A stretch of 6,020 nt of DNA from Burkholderiales bacterium (GCA_027489195.1 JAIYAG010000412.1:1-6020), one strand, 5' to 3'. Shown: positions 1 to 5,440, numbered from the stretch's first letter. Program-made: numbers and translations. The notes: generated by a model from the sequence alone, not told the origin.

Positions 1-307
1 GATGGCCTCCGAGCCCTGGTACCGGGTCGGCCCGCACGACGTGTTCCCCGAGGAGTTCGGCACCTTCCTGCTCGGCGACCCGCGCGTGCGGCGGATCTTC
101 GAGCACCACCACGGCGACCTGCTCGACGCGGCCTTCTGGCAGCGCAAGCAGGCCCACGTGCGCGCCGGCCGCTTCGACGACGTCTTCCCCTACCCGGAGT
201 CGGTCCGATTCCGGAACCGCTATGATCAGCTGGAGGCCGCCCCGACGGGCGACCCCGCACCACCGGCTGCGGGCGCCGCCGCGCCCGAGCCCCACGCCAG
301 AGCCTGA
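1..307 (+). CDS. aceK: Isocitrate dehydrogenase kinase/phosphatase AceK, C-terminal end (5' truncated by window)
   Basis: AceK reversibly phosphorylates isocitrate dehydrogenase in the cytoplasm, and so sets how much isocitrate goes to the glyoxylate bypass rather than the TCA cycle. Only the last 101 codons are present; base 1 is the last base of an earlier codon and the stop is TGA at 305-307. The fragment carries the conserved AceK C-terminal block: EPWYRVGPHDVFPEEF (fragment residues 4-19), then a LLGDPRVRRIFEHHHGDL stretch (23-40), DAAFWQ (42-47) and a VFPYPESVRFR end (61-71). The kinase ATP-binding and catalytic residues lie upstream, outside the window, so activity cannot be judged. 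After about residue 74 there is a 27-residue Ala/Pro-rich tail that does not look like conserved AceK. The ATG at 2-4 is an internal methionine, not the start. The thiolase begins 17 bases after the stop, so co-transcription is plausible. Confidence 0.93.
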   Translation, partial: MASEPWYRVGPHDVFPEEFGTFLLGDPRVRRIFEHHHGDLLDAAFWQRKQAHVRAGRFDDVFPYPESVRFRNRYDQLEAAPTGDPAPPAAGAAAPEPHARA

Positions 308-312
308 ACACC

Positions 313-317
313 AGGAG
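313..317 (+). promoter_or_regulatory. Shine-Dalgarno sequence of the thiolase gene
   Basis: AGGAG sits 7 bases before the ATG at 325, in the 17-base gap after the aceK stop. It is a near-ideal ribosome site and fixes the thiolase start. There is no room for a conventional promoter in this gap; any promoter would have to lie inside the end of aceK. Confidence 0.8.
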
Positions 318-324
318 ACCCGTC

Positions 325-1521
325 ATGGCCGATCCCGTCGTCATCGTTTCCGTCGCCCGCACCCCCATCGGGGCCATGATGGGCGAGCTGTCGTCCTTCG
401 CCGGCCACCAGCTCGGCGCCCACGCCATCAAGGCCGCGGTCCAGCGCGCCGGGCTGTCGCCCGAGCAGGTGCAGGAAGTCATCATGGGCTGCGTGCTGCC
501 CGCCGGCCAGGGCCAGGCCCCGGCCCGCCAGGCCACGCTGGGCGCGGGCCTCCCGATGTCGGTGGGCGCCACCACCATCAACAAGGTCTGCGGCTCCGGC
601 ATGAAGGCCGCGATGCTCGCGCACGACCTGCTCGCCGTCGGCAGCCAGGACGTGGTCGTCGCCGGCGGCATGGAGAGCATGTCGAACGCGCCCTACCTGA
701 TGCTCAAGGGCCGCGGCGGCTACCGCTACGGCCACGGCACGCTGTTCGACCACATGGCGCTCGACGGCCTCGAGGACGCCTACGAGAAGACCCCCAACGG
801 CGGCGGCAAGTCGATGGGCCAGTTCGCCGAGGACTGCGCGGGCAAGTACACCTTCACCCGCGAGGAACAGGACCGCTACGCGATCACCTCCACCGAGCGC
901 GCCAAGACCGCGAACACCGACGGCTCGTTCGCCTGGGAGATCGCCGGCATCACCGTCGCCGGCCGCAAGGGCGACGTCGTGATCGACAAGGACGAGAGCC
1001 CGTTCAAGGCCAACCCCGAGAAGATCCCGACGCTCAAGCCCGCGTTCCGCAAGGACGGCACCGTGACCGCCGCCACCTCGTCGTCGATCTCCGACGGCGC
1101 GGCCGCGCTGGTGATGATGCGCGCCTCCACCGCCGAGAAGCTCGGCGTCAAGCCGATCGCCCGGCTGGTCGCGCACGCGACGCACTCGCAGGAGCCGCAG
1201 TGGTTCACCACCGCGCCGGTCGGCGCGATCGCCAAGCTCTACGCCAAGACCGGCTGGTCGACCGCCAACGTGGACCTGTACGAGATCAACGAGGCGTTCG
1301 CGGTGGTCGCGATGGCCGCGATGAAGGAGCACGGCCTGCCGCACGAGAAGGTCAACCTGCACGGCGGCGCGGTGGCCCTCGGCCACCCGATCGGCGCCTC
1401 CGGCGCGCGCCTGATCGTCTCGCTCATCGGCGGCCTTCGCAAGACCGGCGGCAAGCGCGGCGTGGCCTCGCTGTGCATCGGCGGGGGCGAGGCGACGGCG
1501 GTCGCCGTGGAGCTGATGTGA
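325..1521 (+). CDS. Acetyl-CoA C-acetyltransferase (thiolase family)
   Basis: A 398-residue thiolase, the usual length for biosynthetic/degradative type II thiolases. These enzymes cleave 3-ketoacyl-CoA with CoA to give acetyl-CoA, or condense two acetyl-CoA in reverse, in the cytoplasm. The nucleophile motif is NKVCGSGMKA with Cys89, the same position as in the well-studied Zoogloea PhaA. NEAF is at 322-325 and supplies the oxyanion-hole Asn. GHPIGASG is at 353-360 with His354, and CIGGGEA is at 384-390 with the second catalytic Cys384. All four active-site blocks are intact. In the CoA-contacting loop the protein reads TAATSSSISDGAA (248-260), with Thr251 where Asn is usual. Its start is supported by AGGAG at 313-317. 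It lies between aceK and an SDR gene. The sequence cannot tell whether it is acetoacetyl-CoA-specific (atoB/phaA-like) or a broader 3-ketothiolase, so no symbol is given. The acyl-CoA dehydrogenase downstream favours a degradative role. Confidence 0.95.
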   Translation: MADPVVIVSVARTPIGAMMGELSSFAGHQLGAHAIKAAVQRAGLSPEQVQEVIMGCVLPAGQGQAPARQATLGAGLPMSVGATTINKVCGSGMKAAMLAHDLLAVGSQDVVVAGGMESMSNAPYLMLKGRGGYRYGHGTLFDHMALDGLEDAYEKTPNGGGKSMGQFAEDCAGKYTFTREEQDRYAITSTERAKTANTDGSFAWEIAGITVAGRKGDVVIDKDESPFKANPEKIPTLKPAFRKDGTVTAATSSSISDGAAALVMMRASTAEKLGVKPIARLVAHATHSQEPQWFTTAPVGAIAKLYAKTGWSTANVDLYEINEAFAVVAMAAMKEHGLPHEKVNLHGGAVALGHPIGASGARLIVSLIGGLRKTGGKRGVASLCIGGGEATAVAVELM

Positions 1522-1552
1522 GCGGCGGCGCGGCGGCGCGCGGGCGGCGCTG

Positions 1553-2230
1553 ATGCCGACCGCGCTCATCCTCGGCGCATCGCGGGGCATCGGCCTCGAG
1601 TTCGTGCGCCAGTACCGCGAGGCGGGCTGGACCGTCTTCGCCACCTTCCGGGGCGAGGACGACCGGGTCCGCCTGCGCGACCTCGGCGCGCACACGCTCA
1701 AGCTCGACGTGCAGCGCGTCGAGGACATCGCCGGCATCGGCTGGCAGCTCGACGGCGAGCGGCTCGACGTGGCGGTGGTCAACGCGGGCGTCTACGGGCT
1801 GCGCACCAGCAGCGTCCAGTCGCCGCCCTCCGACGAGCAGTTCGACCTGGTGATGCGCACCAACGTGCTCGGCGCGATGCGGCTGATGCCGCTGCTCGCG
1901 CCGCTGCTCGCGCCCGCCCAGGGCACGCTCGCCTTCGTCTCGAGCAAGATGGGCTCCATCACCGAGGCGCAGGCGAGCTACGGCATGCTCTACCGGGTCT
2001 CCAAGGCGGCGGTGAACATGGTGGCCAAGATGGCGCACAGCGACTACTCGCCGATGGGCGTGCGGGTGCTGTCGCTGCATCCGGGCTGGGTCCGCACCGA
2101 CATGGGTGGCCCGAACGCCGAGGTCGCGGTCGGCGACAGCGTCGCCGGCCTGCGCAGCGTGCTGGCCGACCGCGCCGCGTTCCCGAGCGGCGGCTTCTTC
2201 GACTGGCGCGGCCAGCCCATCGCATGGTGA
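1553..2230 (+). CDS. Short-chain dehydrogenase/reductase, C-factor-like
   Basis: A 225-residue classical-type SDR, expected to be a cytoplasmic NAD(P)-dependent oxidoreductase of a carbonyl/alcohol substrate. The Rossmann glycine motif is GASRGIG (8-14). Strand 2 ends in ATFR; Arg33 would suit the 2'-phosphate of NADPH (inference). Further motifs are LDV (51-53), NAG (77-79) and Asn104 in TNVLG. A catalytic Ser lies in the SSKMGS segment (130-135), followed by Tyr147-x3-Lys151 in YRVSK and HPGWVRTDMGG (176-186). The SSKMGS and HPGWVRTDMGG blocks resemble the C-factor (CsgA)/sniffer-like subgroup. The chosen ATG puts the glycine motif at the usual distance from the N-terminus. The 31-base gap after the thiolase is almost pure G/C and holds no convincing ribosome site, so translation may depend on coupling to the thiolase. 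The last codons overlap the RidA-like gene by 7 bases. The substrate is unknown; SDR subfamily calls from sequence alone are weak. Confidence 0.9.
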   Translation: MPTALILGASRGIGLEFVRQYREAGWTVFATFRGEDDRVRLRDLGAHTLKLDVQRVEDIAGIGWQLDGERLDVAVVNAGVYGLRTSSVQSPPSDEQFDLVMRTNVLGAMRLMPLLAPLLAPAQGTLAFVSSKMGSITEAQASYGMLYRVSKAAVNMVAKMAHSDYSPMGVRVLSLHPGWVRTDMGGPNAEVAVGDSVAGLRSVLADRAAFPSGGFFDWRGQPIAW

Positions 2231-2658
2231 GCGCGCGCAGGCTGATCTCCTCCGGCTCGTCCTTCGAGCGCCTGGCCGGCTATTCGCGCGCGGTCATCGA
2301 CGGCCGGGACGTGCACGTCTCGGGCACCACCGGCTTCGACTACGCGACGATGACCATCGACGAGGACCTGCTGGTGCAGACCCGGCAGTGCCTCGCCAAC
2401 ATCGCCGATGCGCTCGCGCAGGCCGGCTGCACGCTCGACGACGTGGTGCGCGTGCGCTACCTGTTCACCGACGCGGCCTACTTCGAGCGCGCCGCGCCCC
2501 TGTTCGGCGAGGCGTTCGCGCGGGCGCGGCCGGCGGCCACCGCGATGATCGTCGGCCTGGTCGATCCGCGGATCAAGATCGAGATCGAGGTCGACGCGCG
2601 CGTGCCGGCGACCGACGCCCCGCCCGAGCGAGACTGGGGCCCGCAGCCGGGCGCCTGA
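2224..2658 (+). CDS. RidA/YjgF/UK114-family protein, non-canonical (no active-site Arg)
   Basis: A 144-residue member of the Rid family, which forms small trimeric proteins. Archetypal RidA hydrolyses reactive 2-aminoacrylate/imine intermediates released by PLP enzymes. Family features seen: a VSGTTGFDY segment (32-40), the long helix around QTRQCLANIADALAQAG (52-68), LDDVVRVRYLFTD (71-83), and the signature strand KIEIEVDA (118-125). Aligned without gaps to the E. coli RidA block around Arg105, this protein has RPAAT (102-106), so the Arg that binds the substrate carboxylate is replaced by Ala105. It is therefore probably not a classic 2-aminoacrylate deaminase and belongs with the divergent Rid subfamilies of unclear function. 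It is also longer than RidA (about 128 residues), with a polar C-terminal extension of about 18 residues. The start overlaps the SDR gene by 7 bases and lacks a visible ribosome site, which implies translational coupling. GTG at 2227 is an alternative start that would remove one residue. Confidence 0.9.
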   Translation: MVSARRLISSGSSFERLAGYSRAVIDGRDVHVSGTTGFDYATMTIDEDLLVQTRQCLANIADALAQAGCTLDDVVRVRYLFTDAAYFERAAPLFGEAFARARPAATAMIVGLVDPRIKIEIEVDARVPATDAPPERDWGPQPGA

Positions 2659-2679
2659 GAAGCCCTGAAGCGCCTGAGC
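2651..2679 (+). repeat. Short imperfect direct repeat spanning the RidA-like stop codon
   Basis: GCGCCTGAG occurs at 2651-2659, where its TGA is the stop of the RidA-like gene, and again exactly at 2670-2678. A degenerate intermediate copy (AGCCCTGAA, 2661-2669) lies between them, giving a unit of about 9-10 bases. The arrangement looks like slippage or local duplication of the gene end. It is short, and in such GC-rich sequence chance is not excluded. Confidence 0.45.
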
Positions 2680-2727
2680 GGGCATGGCGAGGGCGGAGGA
2701 GGCCGGGGCAGTGCCGGGCCGTAGATT

Positions 2728-2733
2728 GAGGAG
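2728..2733 (+). promoter_or_regulatory. Shine-Dalgarno sequence of the acyl-CoA dehydrogenase gene
   Basis: GAGGAG sits 6 bases before the ATG at 2740. It is the best-defined ribosome site in the middle of the cluster, and lies at the end of the longest intergenic gap (2659-2739, 81 bases). I see no convincing -35/-10 pair in that gap, so a separate promoter cannot be claimed. The strong site makes this gene independent of translation from upstream. Confidence 0.75.
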
Positions 2734-2739
2734 ACGACG

Positions 2740-3894
2740 ATGATCCTGAACGAATCGCTGACCATGGTCCGCGATGCGGTCCGCAGCTACGTGAGCGAGC
2801 AGGTGGCGCCGCACGCGGCCCGCTGGGATCGCGAGGCCACCTTCCCCGCCGAGGCGCTGCGCGGGCTGGCTGCGCTCGGCTGCTACGGCGTGGCGGTGCC
2901 CGAGCGCTGGGGCGGCGCGGGCCTCGACTACACCGCGCTGGCGGTGATCCTCGAGGAGATCGCCGCCGGCGACGGCGCCACCTCCACCGTGGTGTCGGTC
3001 AACAACTGCCCGGTCTGCTCGATCCTGATGGCCTTCGCCGACGACGCGCAGAAGGACCGCTGGCTGGTGCCGCTGGCGCGCGGCGAGATGCTCGGCGCGT
3101 TCTGCCTGACCGAGCCGCACGTCGGCTCCGATGCGTCGGCGCTGCGCACCACCGCGCGCCGCGAGACCGGCCCCGACGGCCGCGTCGAATACGTGATCGA
3201 CGGGGTCAAGCAGTTCATCACCTCGGGCAAGCACGCCGACGTCGCGATCGTGATGGCGGTGACGGACAAGGCCGCCGGCAAGCGCGGCATCTCGGCGTTC
3301 CTCGTGCCCACCGCCACGCCCGGCTACGTGGTCGCGCGGCTCGAGGACAAGGTCGGCCAGCACGCCTCCGACACCGCGCAGATCCGCTTCGAGCACTGCC
3401 GCGTGCCGGCCGCCAACCTGCTGGGCGAGGAGGGTCAGGGCTACCGGATCGCGCTGTCGGGGCTGGAGGGCGGGCGCATCGGCATCGCCTCGCAGTCGGT
3501 GGGCATGGCGCGCGCGGCCTTCGAGGCGGCGCTGCGCTACGCCAAGGAGCGCGAGGCCTTCGGCACGCCGATCTTCCAGCACCAGGCGGTGCAGTTCCGG
3601 CTCGCCGACATGGCCACCTCGATCGAGGCCGCGCGCCAGCTCATCCTGCACGCCGCGGCGCTGAAGGACGCCGGCCAGCCCTGCCTGAAGGAGGCGGCGA
3701 TGGCCAAGCTCTTCGCCTCCGAGATGGCCGAGCGGGTCTGCTCCGACGCCATCCAGGTGCACGGCGGCTACGGCTACGTGTCGGACTTCCCGGTCGAGCG
3801 GATCTGGCGCGACGTGCGCGTCTGCCAGATCTACGAAGGCACCAGCGACATCCAGAAGATTCTCATCGGGCGCGCGCTCGCCAACGAGGGCTGA
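2740..3894 (+). CDS. Acyl-CoA dehydrogenase (FAD-dependent)
   Basis: A 384-residue acyl-CoA dehydrogenase, the normal length for the soluble short/medium/branched-chain group. It would introduce the alpha,beta double bond into an acyl-CoA and pass electrons to electron-transferring flavoprotein. The N-terminal helical domain runs to about residue 118 and includes VPERWGGAGLDY (53-64). First family signature: FCLTEPHVGSDAS (121-133). The beta domain contains the GVKQFITSGKHAD segment (155-167) and KVGQHASDTAQIRFE (204-218). The C-terminal helical domain contains YAKEREAFG (267-275) and the second signature, VHGGYGYVSDFPVERIWRD (340-358). The catalytic base is Glu366 in IYEGTSDIQ. All key elements are intact, so it should be active. 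The catalytic Glu at this C-terminal position separates it from isovaleryl- and long-chain-type enzymes, whose base sits elsewhere. Chain length and branching preference cannot be read from the sequence. Only 7 bases separate it from the hydrolase gene downstream. Confidence 0.96.
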   Translation: MILNESLTMVRDAVRSYVSEQVAPHAARWDREATFPAEALRGLAALGCYGVAVPERWGGAGLDYTALAVILEEIAAGDGATSTVVSVNNCPVCSILMAFADDAQKDRWLVPLARGEMLGAFCLTEPHVGSDASALRTTARRETGPDGRVEYVIDGVKQFITSGKHADVAIVMAVTDKAAGKRGISAFLVPTATPGYVVARLEDKVGQHASDTAQIRFEHCRVPAANLLGEEGQGYRIALSGLEGGRIGIASQSVGMARAAFEAALRYAKEREAFGTPIFQHQAVQFRLADMATSIEAARQLILHAAALKDAGQPCLKEAAMAKLFASEMAERVCSDAIQVHGGYGYVSDFPVERIWRDVRVCQIYEGTSDIQKILIGRALANEG

Positions 3895-3901
3895 CACAGA
3901 C

Positions 3902-4567
3902 ATGGACACCGTGATGCTGCAGGCGATCGACGGCATGGAGGTCAGGGCCTTCGTCGCACGTCCCGACGGCGATCCGAAGGGCTGCGTAGTGGTCGCGCAG
4001 GAGATCTTCGGGGTCAACGACCACATCCGCTGGGTGATCGCCGAGCAGTACGCGCGCGCCGGCTACCTCGCGGTCGCGCCCGCCTTCTTCGACCGGATCG
4101 AGCCGGACGTCGAGCTCGGCTACACGCCCGAGGGCACGGCGCGTGGCCGCGCGCTGGTCGACGCGCTCGGCCTGGACGCGCCGCTGCGCGACATCCGCGC
4201 CGCGGCGCTGCAGGTCGGCCAGGGGCTGCCCACCGGCGTGGTCGGCTACTGCTGGGGCGGCACGGTCGCCTACCTGGCGGCGACGCGCCTCGGGCTGCCC
4301 GCGGTCGGCTACTACGGCGGGCGCACCGCGCCCTACCTGCACGAGCGGCTGCAGGCGCCGGCGATGCTGCACTTCGGCGAACACGACAAGCTCATCACGA
4401 TGGAGACGGTGCGGCGCATCAGCAGCACGCATCCCGACCTGCCCTGCCACGTCTATCCGGCCGGCCACGGCTTCAACCGCTTCGGCCACCCCGACTGGCA
4501 CGCCGACTCGGCCGACACCGCGCTCGCGCGCACCCTCGCCTTCTTCCGACAGCACCTCGCCCAATGA
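3902..4567 (+). CDS. Dienelactone hydrolase family protein
   Basis: A 221-residue alpha/beta hydrolase of the dienelactone hydrolase family. The archetype opens dienelactone to maleylacetate in chloroaromatic breakdown, but most genomic homologues have unknown substrates. The triad is visible: nucleophile Cys117 in GYCWGG (115-120), Asp162 in FGEHDKL (158-164), and His189 in AGHGF (187-191). Glu34 in QEIFGVND (33-40) matches the residue that interacts with the cysteine in the resting archetype. The length is close to the classic 236-residue enzyme, and there is no signal peptide, so it should be cytoplasmic. It starts 7 bases after the acyl-CoA dehydrogenase. The only purine-rich stretch upstream is GAGGG at 3886-3890, 11 bases away, which is weak, so coupled translation is likely. 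Its stop overlaps the next start (ATGA at 4564-4567). A thioesterase- or lactonase-like role in the acyl-CoA pathway is possible but is inference. Confidence 0.93.
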   Translation: MDTVMLQAIDGMEVRAFVARPDGDPKGCVVVAQEIFGVNDHIRWVIAEQYARAGYLAVAPAFFDRIEPDVELGYTPEGTARGRALVDALGLDAPLRDIRAAALQVGQGLPTGVVGYCWGGTVAYLAATRLGLPAVGYYGGRTAPYLHERLQAPAMLHFGEHDKLITMETVRRISSTHPDLPCHVYPAGHGFNRFGHPDWHADSADTALARTLAFFRQHLAQ

Positions 4568-5382
4568 CCACCACCTCCCCCCGCATCCGCGTCGCGCTCG
4601 CCGGCGTCACCGGCTGGGCCGGCGCCCCCCTGGCGCGCGGCATCGTCGCCGCCCCCGATCTGCAGCTGGTCGCCGGCATCGCGCGGCGCGCCGCCGGCAA
4701 GTCCGTCGGCGACGCGCTCGGCATCGACTGCGCGGCCCCGGTCGTGGCCACCGCCGCCGAGGCCCTCGCGCAGGGCGTCGACGTGTTCTTCGAGTACAGC
4801 AAGCCCGACATCGCGATCGTCAACGTGCTGGCCGCCGTGCAGGCCGGCGCGCACGTGGTGGTCGGCACCTCGGGGCTGTCCGACGAGGAGTACGCCCGCA
4901 TCGACATCGCCGCACGCGCCGCCGGGCGCGGCGTGCTCGCCTGCGGCAACTTCGCGATCACCGCGGTGCTGCTGCAGAAGTTCGCCGAGATGGCGGTGAA
5001 GTGGCTGCCCGACGTCGAGCTGATCGACTACGCCAAGGCCGGCAAAGCCGACGTGCCCTCGGGCACGGTGCGCGAGCTGAGCGTGCGCCTGGGCGCAGCG
5101 CGCGGCGAGGCGCGGTCCTCCGCGCTGCCGCTCGCGAAGCTGCGCGGGCCCGTCGAGACCCGCGGTGCGGAGATGTCCGGCATCCCGGTGCACGCGGTGC
5201 GCGTGCCGGGCTTCGTGCTCGGCGTGGAGGTCATCTTCGGTGCCGAGGACCAGCGGCTGCACCTGCGCCACGAGGCCGGCGGCAGCGCCGAACCCTACGT
5301 GCCGGGGGCGCTGCTCGCGATCCGCCGCGTGGCGGGGCTGACGGGCGTGGTGCGCGGGCTCGACCGCGTGATGCAGGACTGA
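4564..5382 (+). CDS. DapB-like (dihydrodipicolinate reductase family) oxidoreductase lacking the catalytic His pair
   Basis: A 272-residue protein with the full DapB layout: N-terminal Rossmann nucleotide site GVTGWAG (14-20), FFEYSKPD (75-82, corresponding to the DFTxPE region), GTSGLSDEE (101-109), GNFAI (128-132), and the substrate-domain segment DYAKAGKADVPSGT (155-168). C-terminal strands around VHAVRVPGFVLGVEVIFG (209-226) also fit. True DapB reduces the lysine/diaminopimelate precursor with NAD(P)H and has an HHRHK-type motif before DAPSGT. Here those positions read A157-K158-A159-G160-K161: both histidines, including the catalytic one, are gone. Lys161 and the PSGT loop remain. It may therefore be a reductase for a different imine-like or unsaturated substrate and should not be named dapB on homology alone. 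The start is fixed by a 4-base overlap with the hydrolase gene and has no ribosome site of its own. The surrounding acyl-CoA genes give no support for lysine synthesis. Confidence 0.85.
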   Translation: MTTTSPRIRVALAGVTGWAGAPLARGIVAAPDLQLVAGIARRAAGKSVGDALGIDCAAPVVATAAEALAQGVDVFFEYSKPDIAIVNVLAAVQAGAHVVVGTSGLSDEEYARIDIAARAAGRGVLACGNFAITAVLLQKFAEMAVKWLPDVELIDYAKAGKADVPSGTVRELSVRLGAARGEARSSALPLAKLRGPVETRGAEMSGIPVHAVRVPGFVLGVEVIFGAEDQRLHLRHEAGGSAEPYVPGALLAIRRVAGLTGVVRGLDRVMQD

Positions 5383-5408
5383 TCGCAGGACCGAGTGCAG
5401 GACTGAGC
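5373..5408 (+). repeat. Three tandem 12-base units covering the DapB-like stop codon
   Basis: Units begin at exactly 12-base spacing: 5373 (GCAGGACTGATC), 5385 (GCAGGACCGAGT) and 5397 (GCAGGACTGAGC). The first TGA is the stop of the DapB-like gene. The period is a multiple of three, so the same frame continues as stop-SQDRVQD-stop, with the Gln-Asp end repeated. This looks like tandem duplication of the gene end. Confidence 0.75.
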
Positions 5409-5410
5409 TC

Positions 5411-5427
5411 GCGGGCCCCGGGCCCGC
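5411..5427 (+). promoter_or_regulatory. GC-rich hairpin just before the GST ribosome site
   Basis: GCGGGCCC (5411-5418) and GGGCCCGC (5420-5427) are perfect 8-base inverted arms around a single C. In RNA the realistic form is a 6-pair GC stem with a 5-base loop. No T-run follows, so it is not a standard intrinsic terminator. The arm ends one base before the GGAGA ribosome site, and CTC at 5408-5410 could also pair with GAG at 5430-5432 across a 2-base bulge, partly covering that site. The regulatory role is inference. Confidence 0.4.
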
Positions 5428-5428
5428 C

Positions 5429-5433
5429 GGAGA
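5429..5433 (+). promoter_or_regulatory. Shine-Dalgarno sequence of the GST gene
   Basis: GGAGA lies 7 bases before the ATG at 5441 and decides the start of the glutathione S-transferase. It immediately follows a GC hairpin that may restrict access to it. Confidence 0.7.
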
Positions 5434-5440
5434 ACCGACG

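Noticed and set aside
1522..1552. The GCGGCGG-type run between the thiolase and SDR as a repeat or regulatory element
   Set aside because: It is simple G/C-rich filler with irregular units, no stable inverted arms of note and no ribosome site.
222..1553. A 443-codon + strand frame overlapping the aceK end and the thiolase
   Set aside because: It is an Arg/Gly/Pro-rich out-of-frame reading of the thiolase and ends on the TGA overlapping the SDR start. It has no domain.
226..1782. A 518-codon - strand frame opposite the thiolase
   Set aside because: Same cause: low-complexity composition, no motifs, and it covers the whole thiolase gene and its borders.
2701..2720. A possible hairpin (GGCCGGGGCA against TGCCGGGCC) upstream of the acyl-CoA dehydrogenase
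   Set aside because: The arms pair only with mismatches and leave almost no loop, there is no T-run, and such partial symmetry is common in GC-rich sequence.
2659..2739. Possible internal promoter in the longest intergenic gap
   Set aside because: I found no -35/-10 pair with reasonable spacing. Only the ribosome site and the short repeat can be supported.
2044..4026. A 660-codon open frame on the - strand across the SDR, RidA-like and acyl-CoA dehydrogenase genes
   Set aside because: It lies antisense to genes with clear motifs and intact families. Its translation is rich in Arg, Ala, Gly, Val and His with no recognisable domain. Long antisense frames are expected where third codon positions are mostly G/C.
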